Below, one piece after another: positions 1 to 7,675 of a stretch of 10,060 nucleotides of DNA. Each line of letters begins with the position of its first letter. The stretch's first letter is position 1. A model generated the notes under the pieces. That model had not been told where the DNA came from, ran no database searches, and worked only from the letters and a program-made list of their open reading frames with translations. The DNA lies in the NCBI GenBank assembly GCA_004802705.1, contig SGPL01000839.1, positions 558-10,617 on the forward strand, given 5' to 3'. This stretch comes from Bondarzewia mesenterica (taxonomy: Eukaryota > Basidiomycota > Agaricomycetes > Russulales > Bondarzewiaceae). The position numbers and the translations under genes were made by a program.

Positions 1-354
1 TNTNNATNTNTNNNANANANAAAAATTTATTAGGCGATAATATAAATGAAAAAATAATATAATAAATATTGCCAAATTTAAGATATATTAAGGAAAACTA
101 AAGAAAATAAAATAAATTATTAAACAATAAGCATAGTTGTAATAATAGTTATAATTATTAGTAAATTTTGTTATTATACTTATAATTTTTGTGGCGCAGC
201 CAGCGTACCGCCAAAGGCGAGAGCGGAGCGGCAGATTTAATTTATAGTAATAATAAAAAAATTTGATGATATACTCATCTGTATAAAATAACCCAAATAA
301 TACACATACCCGCGGCCTTCTCTGGCGAAGCCGTAGCTTTATAAAATTTTATCT

Positions 355-440
355 TATTTTTTTTGTTTATTTTATTTTGTTTGTTTTTAAACAAAAAAAC
401 GCCTTTGTCCGAAGGAGCTAGAAGCAAAAAACAAAATTAG
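355..440. repeat. Dispersed direct repeat, copy A (partner at 5571-5654)
   Basis: A run of T-rich words including TGTTTATTTTATTTTGTTTG, then TTTTTAAACAAAAAAA, a short GC-rich centre, and finally CTAGAAGCAAAAAACAAAAT. The same series of blocks occurs in the same orientation at 5571-5654. The copies differ mainly in the centre, where this one has GTCCGAAGGAG and the other GGCG. Each copy has an AT stem around TTTAAA and a GC hairpin core, which resembles a mobile hairpin element. Confidence 0.75.
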
Positions 441-459
441 GCGGGGGCCCGGCCCCCGC
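441..459. repeat. Perfect GC palindrome (9-bp stem)
   Basis: The 19-base sequence gcgggggcccggcccccgc is a perfect inverted repeat around a single central C, in otherwise AT-rich DNA. It lies directly between the dispersed repeat at 355-440 and the double-hairpin element at 477-555. It is a GC-cluster hairpin; a functional role is not evident. Confidence 0.75.
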
Positions 460-476
460 GATTCTTTTTTTTTGAT

Positions 477-555
477 TTATGCGCTTTGGCTACGCCAGAG
501 CTAATAAAATTTTATATAAAATTTTATAAAGCGTACTGGCTTCGCAAGAAAAAAA
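477..555 (+). mobile_element. Double-hairpin GC element, copy 1
   Basis: There are two GC hairpins, one from GCTTTGGC/GCCAGAGC with a TACG loop and one around GTACTGGCTTCGCAAG. They are separated by a self-complementary AT stem (AAAATTTTATATAAAATTTT). Essentially the same 79-base sequence occurs in reverse complement at 9898-9979, differing only around one N. Fungal mitochondrial DNAs, Allomyces being the classic case, are known to carry mobile double-hairpin elements of this layout. Assigning this copy to such a class is inference from structure and copy number. Confidence 0.7.
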
Positions 556-711
556 ATTAGGCACAAAATATTAGAGTGCGTTTGCGGTTGCGGATAGAAA
601 TAAACAAGATTTAAAACACTACATTTAAAAAATATCTATTTCTAATTATAACTATATAATTGATTATATTTGTCACTATGTATCTCCCTTGCGAAGCCAG
701 TAGCGAGGAGT

Positions 712-1077
712 CTAATTTCCTCCTCAATAATACACAGCTATAAACAGGAATAACCAAACTACGTCTACAAAATGCCAATAAAGAATAGCTGCTTCATGTC
801 CTTGATGATGAGTATCTGTTAATTGATAATTTACTAATCTTATAAACCCTACTAATATAAATATTGTACCTATGATCACATGCAACCCATGTAGACCAGT
901 TGCTGCATAAAACACTGTCCCATATACAGAATCTGTTATTGTGAAACCTGCTTCTGAATATTCATAATATTGTAGTGCTGTAAAAATTACAGCAAAAACA
1001 ATAGTTAATAATGTTCCTAATATAGCACCTCTTCTATCTCCTTGTATTAAAGCATGGTGACCATATGTTACAAATGC
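712..1077 (-). CDS. cox3: Cytochrome c oxidase subunit 3, exon 3 (C-terminal part)
   Basis: This exon encodes residues 153-273 of COX3, a multi-pass inner-membrane core subunit of respiratory complex IV. Family landmarks are visible: an exon start reading AFVTYGHHALIQGDRRGA, the ITDSVYGTVFYAATGLHGLHV block, and the H-E-A..YWHFVDVVWLFLF C-terminal helix. Under the standard code it would stop at TGA (724-726). In code 4 that codon is Trp and the protein ends YYWGGN followed by TAG at 712-714, close to the usual COX3 tail. The 5' boundary follows from joining to exon 2, giving SSG-AFVTYGHHAL. The preceding intron ends in G (complement of 1078), as group I introns do. Confidence 0.95.
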
Positions 1078-1383
1078 CAAATCTCCAGCTATATATAGTA
1101 TAATAAATTAAAAAAATTAAAAAANTTAAACATCTGAATATATAACTCTTGTACTTTATATTAATTTATATTTTTCAAATTAAAACTTAATTAGTTAAAG
1201 TAGCATTGCTATTAATATTGAAAATTAATATAAAACCTTTGAAAAAGAAAAATTATTCTCTCGCTACGCTAGCTAATAAATTTTGAAAAGTTAGCTCTCT
1301 CTTGCGTAGCAGCTTTTTTTATTTTTGTCGCTAGCGCTACGCTGGCTCCGCCTTTGTGGCTCTGCCTTTTGCTTTAGCAAAAA

Positions 1384-1401
1384 GGCGGATGCGCTACCGC
1401 A
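1384..1401 (+). repeat. 18-bp GC word, copy 1 of 3
   Basis: GGCGGATGCGCTACCGCA, preceded by AAAAA and followed by a poly-A run, inside the second cox3 intron. Exact copies are at 8706-8723 (same orientation) and 8281-8298 (reverse complement). It is self-complementary enough to fold (GCGG..CCGC) and looks like half of a mobile GC hairpin. Confidence 0.75.
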
Positions 1402-1455
1402 AAAAAAAAATAAAAGCGCAGATAAAAAAAAAATCAGGAAGCGATTATAATTTGT

Positions 1456-1480
1456 GAGTCGACTCGAGTCGACTCGAGTC
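1456..1480. repeat. Alternating GAGTC/GACTC palindromic run
   Basis: Five 5-base units alternate exactly (GAGTC, GACTC, GAGTC, GACTC, GAGTC). This makes a 10-bp tandem repeat that is also self-complementary and contains overlapping SalI and XhoI-type sites. It lies in the second cox3 intron about 20 bases downstream (minus sense) of the S segment of P7, where a P9-type helix would be expected. Confidence 0.8.
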
Positions 1481-1683
1481 ATCTTTTTCTCTTCGAGATT
1501 CCGACTGTACATTAAGCACCAATAAAGGTACCCATCGATGATCCAGTCTGTAGCGATCATTATTTTTATAATAACCGACGGTCTTAGAATCAGATGTATT
1601 CCGTTAACCGTTTGCATCAATGTCGCCAAGATAGTATAGTAAAAGAATTATTCACTATCTCCTTTTTAAAGCTAGATTATTAA

Positions 1684-1732
1684 CCCCGCGCCTAATAAAT
1701 TTTNTATATATAAAAATTTAATAAAGGCGCGG
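1684..1732. repeat. GC-capped AT hairpin in cox3 intron 2
   Basis: CCGCGCCT at the left and AGGCGCGG at the right flank a long self-complementary AT stretch built around TATATATA, containing one N at 1704. The complementary GC ends would clamp the AT stem. Similar AT stems (AAATTTTTATATATAAAAA) occur near 5700, 8200 and 8600, so this is a member of the dispersed hairpin family. Confidence 0.65.
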
Positions 1733-1975
1733 CTGGCGTAGCCAGCGTAGCGAGAAGAGGATTTATAAAATAGGTTATTTTAATACAGTATTTGTACTAC
1801 CCCTTATTTTAAATAAGAATTAATCTAGGACTATGCAATTTATCTCTCTTGCGTAGCAGCTACTTTATTTTGTTTGCTTTAGCAAAACAAAATTAGGCCG
1901 CGATTGTGTTTTTAGCTACGCTTATTTATTTTTATACAATTAAAAAGAAATTAGCAGCCCTCCTGTAGCGGTGGC

Positions 1976-1993
1976 GCGGTGGAATCCCACCGC
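1976..1993. repeat. GGTGG/CCACC hairpin, copy 1
   Basis: GCGGTGGAATCCCACCGC folds into a 7-bp stem with a 4-base loop. The reverse complement of 9831-9848 matches it at 17 of 18 positions. A half-version (GGTATTCCACCGC) occurs in both copies of the large direct repeat at 4801-4813 and 7591-7603. It is part of the GC cluster at about 1955-2035 in the second cox3 intron. Confidence 0.75.
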
Positions 1994-2106
1994 CCGCCCT
2001 AAAGGGGGGAGCCATCTTTATCTTGCGTAGCAGCCGCGTTTTTTAATTTACAGTAAATGGAGTTATAATAAAGTATAGAAGAAAGAAAAATAATAAAATA
2101 TTTAGT

Positions 2107-2799
2107 TTAAATCAAATTAAGTTTATAATACATAGTCGGATGAAAATGAGGTTTCACTATTTTTATTAAATCATCCAAACTAGATTTTGGAATATATAAA
2201 CTATATTGATTCACTATTCCTGTTTTATGTATAGAAGTATTAAGAGAGTACTTATTTTCGAGTAAAGAGGCTAAATATTGAACATCTTTAAGTGTAAAAC
2301 CATTAGTACAAAATTTTAATCCTCTATTTTTATATAGACTACCATCATCCATTATCCAAATAGCTAAAGCTAAAGGTGATAAATAAGAATCTATAATTTT
2401 AGGAATTATTTTTCGTTTATTAGGATAAAATTCATCGTATATTCAATTAAATGAAGCATAAGTATAAGTTCTAAATCGATAATAATAAGTAATTTTACCT
2501 TCTATTCCTTTTCTAGTTTGCATTATAGGAAAATTTTCTTTTGCATAACCGAGAGAACTAATAATTTGATGTAACCATAATAAATATTCTCCATTAATTT
2601 TTGCTTGATAAAAAGCAAAACGTGAACCATTTCCATCTTTTTCCATAGTACCATCTCCTAGTAATGATCCTATTATTATACTTAATATATCATAATTATG
2701 AGGACCTATTCGTTTTAGAGAGGGAACTCTGGGACAGTTTAAAGGTAATAAACTACTGCTTAATAAAAATAAATCAGATAAATCACATTTCTGGCACAC
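2107..2799 (-). CDS. Intron-encoded LAGLIDADG homing endonuclease (LAGLIDADG_2 type), fused to cox3 exon 2
   Basis: This frame continues without interruption from cox3 exon 2 for 230 residues to TAA (2107-2109). It has one in-frame TGA (2443-2445), read as Trp in code 4. Two LAGLIDADG helices are visible: [16 protein letters not shown] at about intron residues 36-51, and [14 protein letters not shown] about 110 residues later. Their acidic residues (G-D-G and D-D-G) would be the metal ligands. The SLLGDG...WIMDDG pairing is characteristic of the LAGLIDADG_2 family. Homing endonucleases of this type cut intronless cox3 alleles to spread the intron, and some also act as maturases. Expression is presumably by translating unspliced or partly spliced cox3 RNA and processing the fusion. 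The frame is intact, unlike the endonuclease in the first intron, so it may still be functional. Confidence 0.88.
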
Positions 2800-3027
2800 A
2801 CCAGATGATAATAATAAAATAGTATTTAGTAAAGGTATAGCAAAAGGGTCTAAAGGAGTTATACCTTGTGGAGGCCAGCAACCACCCAACTCAATGGCTG
2901 GAGATAGACTAGAATGGAAAAAAGCTCAGAATACACCTAAGAAAGCAAATACTTCACTAATAATGAATAATATTATTCCTAGAGTTAAACCTTTTTGAAC
3001 TTGGATAGTATGGTTACCTAAATAAGT
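2800..3027 (-). CDS. cox3: Cytochrome c oxidase subunit 3, exon 2
   Basis: This exon of exactly 76 codons encodes residues 77-152 of COX3. Recognisable blocks are [54 protein letters not shown] and [16 protein letters not shown], the central transmembrane helices of the subunit. The codon for W in GVFWAFF is TGA (2926-2928), again showing code 4. The 5' boundary is set by joining ...ITEG to TYLGNHT, the preceding intron ending in G at 3028. The 3' boundary is at GGT (2800-2802), just before sequence that stops resembling COX3 (VCQKCDL). The neighbouring intron frame continues directly from this exon. Confidence 0.95.
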
Positions 3028-4278
3028 CAATTTTAGGCACGTATGTAATATAATGACATACTTAATTACCCATACGAATTATTCAATGTATTACTACATT
3101 GTTTGGACTATATATTAATTGATAGGTAGTAAAGGCTACGTATCAACTCTTCGCGTGTAGTCTCTGAGGATCCTACTAAGATAATTCTTAATCTTTTGGT
3201 TTCCTGCTGATTGTCCTAATATATTTATTATATACTTAGGATTTTCCAGCATATAGTAAAGTTTTAAGAGAGCACTTATAATAGGGTTTATCTTATAAAA
3301 TTTAGAATAATAATAATAAGAATTTAAATATCATAGTTCAAGTGAATACGTTTACTATTCATGTTAGAATGAATTAGCTTTATTTCAATTATACCTTTCT
3401 CTGTAAGATGTTCTTTAGATAGAATCATATAATATACTTCTCTCAATCTTTAAAATTTTGATTCTTGACCCCTAATAAAGGATAAATATTAAAATAATCA
3501 ACTAGAATTTTAACTTTATCTATAGCACTAACATAAACTGATAATATGTTATAATCAGATTTGATTTTTATATGTTAACAAATTACATGAAAGAGATTGA
3601 GCAATATTTTCCATTATACTTTCCATAGACAAGGAAGTTTTTTTATCTATAAGACGTTGATCTAATCTGAATTTTAAACTAATATTAGAACTAACAGATT
3701 TTTTATTATTACCTTTAGATTTACTTTCCACAATTTTTACACCAAAACTACCATCAGCTTCAGCAAACCCTGTAAATCAACTATTTGATAATATATTAGA
3801 TTCATCTATATTACTTTTTGGTATAGCTAAATTATATTTTTGATTCATAAATTACAATCAAATCATTTAAGGATTTATTCTTAGGTGTTCTTAACTTATT
3901 GTGTACAATATTTATAAATGTTATAATTCCTTGTTTATCTCCTATAATATATCTTATAATACTTTGGTTGGATAATTGAAAACGACCTATTCCTCCTAAT
4001 CTTTGTTGAATATACACATATAAAGCTAAATCATTTACATGTGCAGTAAAGACGATTCTAGGATTAAGTATTCTATTTAAGCTAGTGTTGCCTAAGAAAG
4101 GTAAACTAAGATGACCATCACCTTCCAATAAACCAGCTAAATAATAACCAAATTGATCATCATTCAACGTACTTTGAACATTATTAATTTTTATTATTTC
4201 TTTTATCTTTTCTGGACTAATCGCTCTAACTATACCCAGAATATTATTTGACAATACCCAATTAAAATTTGTTCTTTT
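3028..4278 (-). mobile_element. Group I intron in cox3 (first intron)
   Basis: This 1251-base intron separates cox3 exons 1 and 2, with exon 1 ending in T and the intron ending in G. The conserved core is clear on the minus strand near the 3' end. A P/Q-type segment contains AATCAGCAGGAAACC (about 3199-3213), the R segment is GATCCTCAGAGACTACACG (about 3155-3173), and the S segment is ATATAGTCC (3105-3113). GACT and AGTC in R and S would pair as P7. Most of the 5' part (3324-4278) is a LAGLIDADG endonuclease frame continuous with exon 1. The last 300 bases carry the ribozyme core. No GC clusters have invaded this intron, in contrast to the second one. Confidence 0.9.
3324..4278 (-). pseudogene. 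Intron-encoded double-motif LAGLIDADG endonuclease/maturase with three frame breaks
   Basis: The coding signal spans about 317 residues starting directly after cox3 exon 1 and ending NYDI-TAA (3324-3326). LAGLIDADG motif 1 is GYYLAGLLEGDGHLSLP and motif 2 is WFTGFAEADGSFGVKI. The C-terminal signature SKEHLTEKGIIEIKLIHSNM and the YPLLGVKN..FKDW block fit the LAGLIDADG_1 monomeric family, which includes I-AniI-like maturases. The reading frame breaks three times: one extra base in a 5-base run at 3837-3841, one extra base in a 5-base run at 3565-3569, and one missing base near 3438-3445. Both sides of each break stay conserved. Two breaks lie in homopolymers, as does one in cox3 itself, so sequencing error is as likely as decay. 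If the breaks are real, the endonuclease is dead and the intron is no longer mobile by its own means. Confidence 0.82.
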
Positions 4279-4505
4279 ACCCTCTGTTATAATATCTCGG
4301 AACCAAAAAAGCCATAGAAAAAGACTGTTAAAGTGAAACCTAAACTTATTAAAGAACTCCCATAAGAATAACCTTGCATGTAAACTACAGCTCCTACAGT
4401 TAAACTTAATAAGGAAAAACTAACTAGTATAGGTCAAGGAGATGGATCAACTAAATGATAAGGAAATGATTGATATTGATGTCTATTAATAATAATAGTG
4501 TTCAT
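4279..4505 (-). CDS. cox3: Cytochrome c oxidase subunit 3, exon 1 (one-base frame break)
   Basis: The exon starts at ATG (4503-4505), giving MNTIIINRHQYQSFPYHLVD, then PSPWPILVSFSLLSLTVGAV and VYMQGYSYGSS, the normal COX3 N-terminus. The W in PSPW is TGA (4434-4436). The frame breaks near residue 67. The expected FFWFRDIITEG is present, but only one frame over, after a run of six T (plus-strand A, 4305-4310). A seven-base run would give a 76-codon exon and the known motif, so the break is most simply a homopolymer undercall. Exon 1 ends at GGT (4279-4281), after which AAARAAC-type intron sequence begins. The start codon lies 3 bases beyond the edge of the large direct repeat, which forms the cox3 leader. 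Confidence 0.92.
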
Positions 4506-4508
4506 TAA

Positions 4509-4885
4509 GTAATATTTGTTCAAGTTATTAATACTAAAGTTTATTAATTTAATTATTTTTTAATCGTCACTTATTAAAGGTAATTATATAATAATATTAA
4601 ATCTTACATTACATAAATGTTCTATTAATAAATTTATATAACTGAAAAAATAAAATTAATGTATACAAATAGAGATTCGTAAGTTTAGTTGCTTGGATGA
4701 TAATTTTTAATTTTATATTGTTTATAATTATCTAAAATTATATTACCTAGTTACTTTTAACTTTTGTTATTAATTTTAAACCCCTCCCCCCGCGCCATAG
4801 GGTATTCCACCGCCCCCCCGCTTGCGAAGCCAGAGGTTGCTTCGCTAGGGAGAGGCGGGCGGAGCCAGCCAAAGGCGTTTTATTT
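4509..4885. repeat. Large direct repeat, copy 1 (5' leader of cox3)
   Basis: This 377-bp copy matches 7300-7675 in the same orientation. I count about seven substitutions and four small indels by eye. All are in the AT-rich part; roughly the last 110 bases, including the GC cluster at 4779-4880, are identical. In cox3 sense the repeat runs from the GC cluster to 3 bases before the ATG, so it is the whole visible cox3 leader. It may carry a promoter or translational activator site, but no promoter consensus can be assigned. The GC part contains a GCGAAGC/GCTTCGC stem and a half-copy of the GGTATTCCACCGC hairpin. Confidence 0.93.
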
Positions 4886-5842
4886 TTATATAAAATTAAT
4901 TTTTTTAATACAGTTTATTTTATTTTGTTTTTTGTTTTAAGACTATTTAATAAAAAAAGAAATTAATTTTTATTATTTCTCTTAAATTACTAGCTATAAA
5001 TTATTATTATCGACATTTTCCTCCTCACCCTAGACAAATATTTTGTGATAGGATACCTAAGATAATATAGATATAAATAAATTAAATGGTAGTGTGGCTC
5101 TTATTTTTTTTTGTTTAAACAAAAAAAAATTAAACAAAACAAATAAATGTATATCATTAAATAATTAACTAGAATTATTATAAGTTCAAAATATGATTTC
5201 ATAAATAACACTTAAATTAATAAATTACTTTTGTCGCCTCGCCTATGGCGGGGCGGGTTTAATTCTACAACTATATTACATAAAGGTATCCACTTTTATA
5301 ATTAGATATTATTGTTTACAGTGGAGATATAAAAAACTAAATAGAGAGAAATAAATAATAAAATAATCATATAATCAAACTATTTTAACTCTAAATATAT
5401 GCGGAGCCCTTGTCATAAATAAAACCTTTTCTTCGGATCGGAGCGACACATTGCCGGAGGCCTTGTTATATTATAAATAAAAGCATATAAAAGCATTTAC
5501 AAGTGAAAGGGGGTAACTTTATATAATTCATAATATTTTTATCGTCCCCTAATTTTGGTTTATCTGTCTGTTATTTTTTTTGTTTATTTTATTTTGTTTG
5601 TTTTTAAACAAAAAAAANNACGCCTTTGGCGCTAGAAGCAAAAAACAAAATTAGCCCCTTAATTTTTTTTTGCTATAGCATAGCAAAAAAAATAACTAAT
5701 AAATTTTTATATATAAAAAATTTATAAGGGCGGCTCCTTCGGGGAGCTGCGCGGTTTAAAAACACAAAATAAGGCAGCGTTTAGCAACAAAAATTAGAGC
5801 CAAAGGCGAGGCGGAGCCAAAAAAAAGGCGAGGCGCTTGTTT
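4886..5842. other. Spacer between orf483 and the cox3 leader, no gene
   Basis: I found no tRNA and no conserved protein frame in this 957-base AT-rich stretch. It contains GC patches at about 5232-5260 (CGCCTCGCC..GGCGGGGCGGG, hairpin-forming), 5400-5465 and 5610-5840. It also holds the second copy of the dispersed repeat shared with 355-440, with two Ns at 5618-5619, and a long AT stem near 5697-5727. A short GGAGGAAAATG-like string on the minus strand near 5020-5030 is not followed by a recognisable protein. In gene sense it is the 3' flank of orf483. Confidence 0.6.
5571..5654. repeat. Dispersed direct repeat, copy B (partner at 355-440)
   Basis: It is near-identical to 355-440 in the flanks but has a shorter centre: GGCG in place of GTCCGAAGGAG between CGCCTTT/CGCCTTTG and CTAGAAGC. 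Two Ns (5618-5619) lie at the end of its A run. The conserved flanks with a variable core fit gain or loss of the internal hairpin. Confidence 0.75.
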
Positions 5843-7293
5843 TTATAAAATAAAAAAATATATATATAAAAATAATAAACAAGAATGAAATAATATAACT
5901 CTTATATACACTTGTATAAACCAAAATTTACCTGGACTTGAAACTTGACTATTACTCTTTATTCTATTTACCCAATTCAATAAAAATTTAGGTAAGTTTT
6001 TAGGGATAGTAAAATAATTACTGTCTATTAAATAAATTACGAATAAATAAAATTCTAGAATATGATATAACCACCATCCTATAAACCATACTAATACTGA
6101 ATATTTTATCCAAAAAGATAAAGAAACCATTGAAAAGAAATCCATTATATAATCATATATGGCTGCGACGGGTGAAAAAGAATTAATATTACTAAATATA
6201 AAATATATAAAAATTATACATAATATAGCTATTATAAATACACTTACCCATCTAAATCTATTCTTATTTTTATTATTACTATCCTTTTTAATAAACATAT
6301 TTAATGAAGTCGCAGTACTTGTACCACTACCAAGTAATAAAGTAGATAAAGGTGTAAAAGCTTTATGATAATGATGCATATATAAAAAATAAACAGATAA
6401 ACAAGGTAAAGTGATTTTATTAAAATTCCTAATCCTCTCGCGGCAGCGTTTTCGATCACTCAATATTTTGTGATATTCTGTGACATTTATTTTATTAGGA
6501 ATTGGAGGAAACATAACTCTAGAATAAGTAGATAATAATCCTCTATAGGCTAATACAGGAGATATTAAACAAGTAGCTGACACTAATATATCTATCTTTT
6601 TTTGATTTTCCATGAAAAATTCTAAAGTTCTTGTACTATTTTCTAATCCTCTATCTAATTTTGACTTAAAATCCTGTAATTCTCCTACATTATTTTTTAA
6701 ACTAAACACTTCTTGGCTTAATTCTTCCACTTTTCCATCAGATTCTTTGAATTTATTTAGTAGTGTATTTGTAAAATCATCATCATTTTCTATTCTAGAT
6801 AACTGTGCTTTAAAATTAGGATCCTTAGATAATTCAATTATACTATCAATTATACCTTTGTCTTCCAATAAATTTCTAATTTCCGTTTTTTTTTTTTCTC
6901 ACTCATTATACTTAAAACTTCTACTATTTTATCTAAATAAACAACATCACCATTATTTTTAGAAGATACTTTACCGTAGTTAGGAAATGCTTCTTCAAAT
7001 GAACTCATTTCATCATTTGAAACCAAATCTAACGGTGTTTTATTATTATTGATAATTAACTGTTTTAACTCTTCTACACCATCTTTAGCTAATTCTGGTT
7101 CAAAATTATTTCATTCCTTCGCTTCTGTTTTATCCTCATCTGCGCCGCCTTTAATCTCTAAATTTGTTATTCTGTTTTCCAATTCTAAATTATTATTATC
7201 GTTTTCAATATATAATATATTAGAATTATGAAAAAATCTATAATATAAAGAGTTATTTTGTTTGTTAAGTAAGCTATTTCCGAAATTTGTCAT
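5843..7293 (-). CDS. Unidentified multi-pass membrane protein, about 483 residues (orf483)
   Basis: I do not recognise this protein. Reading starts at ATG 7291-7293 (MTNFGNSLLNKQNNSLYYRF), uses one TGA as Trp (7111-7113) and ends FFIL-TAA at 5843. It is split by one frame break at a run of twelve A (plus T, 6886-6897). A run of 13 or 10 would join SEKKK to TEIRNLLEDKG in one frame. Residues 1-230 are hydrophilic, Asn/Glu/Lys-rich and partly coiled-coil-like (about 182-230). Hydrophobic segments lie at about 235-255, 293-325, 349-368, 385-423 and 461-482, so an integral membrane protein is likely. The frame stays open for 1.4 kb of AT-rich DNA and uses TGA-Trp, which argues that it is coding. 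It starts 6 bases from a copy of the cox3 leader and would share its expression signals. It lacks LAGLIDADG, GIY-YIG, polymerase and ribosomal-protein motifs. Confidence 0.72.
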
Positions 7294-7299
7294 ATGTTT

Positions 7300-7675
7300 G
7301 TAATTTGTTTAAGTTATTAATACTAAAGTTTATTAATTTAATTATTTTTTAATCGCCACCTATTAAAGGTAATTATATAAAAATATTAAATATTACATTA
7401 CATAATGTTCTATTAATAAATTTATATAACTGAAAAAATAAAATTAATGATATACAAATAGAGATTCGTAAGTTTAGTTGCTTGGATGATAATTTTTAAT
7501 TTTATATTGTTTATAATTATATAAAATTATATTACCTAGTTACTTTTAACTTTTTGTTATTCATTTTAAACCCCTCCCCCCGCGCCATAGGGTATTCCAC
7601 CGCCCCCCCGCTTGCGAAGCCAGAGGTTGCTTCGCTAGGGAGAGGCGGGCGGAGCCAGCCAAAGGCGTTTTATTT
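7300..7675. repeat. Large direct repeat, copy 2 (5' leader of orf483)
   Basis: This 376-bp counterpart of 4509-4885 ends 6 bases before the orf483 start codon. The distance between equivalent points of the two copies is about 2.79 kb. Similarity stops sharply at both sides: the coding side diverges at the start codon, and the upstream side diverges directly after the GC cluster (AAAGGCGTTTTATTT). The GC cluster at 7569-7675 is identical to that of copy 1, implying a recent duplication or ongoing gene conversion. Confidence 0.93.

Larger units (their letters stand above)
1..711. other. Gene-free tail downstream of cox3, with GC clusters
   Basis: I see no gene here. The first 20 bases are mostly N. 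The rest is AT-rich DNA with GC-rich clusters at about 190-232, 308-335, 395-475, 477-555 and 683-711. The clusters share words with others in the window, such as GCGAAGCCAG, GGCTACGCC and AAAGGCG. The cluster at 683-711 abuts the cox3 stop codon. No tRNA cloverleaf and no conserved protein frame was found on either strand. Confidence 0.7.
1078..2799 (-). mobile_element. Group I intron in cox3 (second intron)
   Basis: This 1722-base intron separates cox3 exons 2 and 3. The upstream exon ends in T (codon GGT) and the intron ends in G, as in self-splicing group I introns. A catalytic core is recognisable on the minus strand. An R/P7-like segment (GCTACAGACTGGATC, about 1543-1557) and an S-like segment (AATGTACAGTCGG, 1501-1513) contain the complementary GACT/AGTC that would form P7. 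The 5' 693 bases encode a LAGLIDADG endonuclease fused in frame to exon 2. The 3' kilobase (1078-2106) holds no other credible gene. It is expanded by GC clusters (about 1315-1420, 1684-1760 and 1885-2040) and a 25-bp alternating palindrome. I did not determine the subgroup. Confidence 0.88.

Noticed and set aside
1456..1480. Cloning-vector polylinker
   Set aside because: The SalI/XhoI-like sites come from a regular alternation of two 5-mers inside a well-formed group I intron, with no vector sequence around it. An artefact is not fully excluded.
1291..1629. 112-residue minus-strand open frame
   Set aside because: It overlaps the group I ribozyme core (P7 strands at 1501-1513 and 1543-1557) and GC clusters. 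Its sequence has no protein family features.
6159..6368. Plus-strand frame antisense to orf483 (also 6612-6962 and 7049-7231)
   Set aside because: These are antisense shadows of a long AT-rich coding frame. Their composition is what complementing Lys/Asn-rich and hydrophobic codons gives.
5843..7293. orf483 as a divergent rps3
   Set aside because: Fungal mitochondrial rps3 can be long and Asn/Lys-rich, but this frame has about five strongly hydrophobic segments, which does not fit a ribosomal protein.
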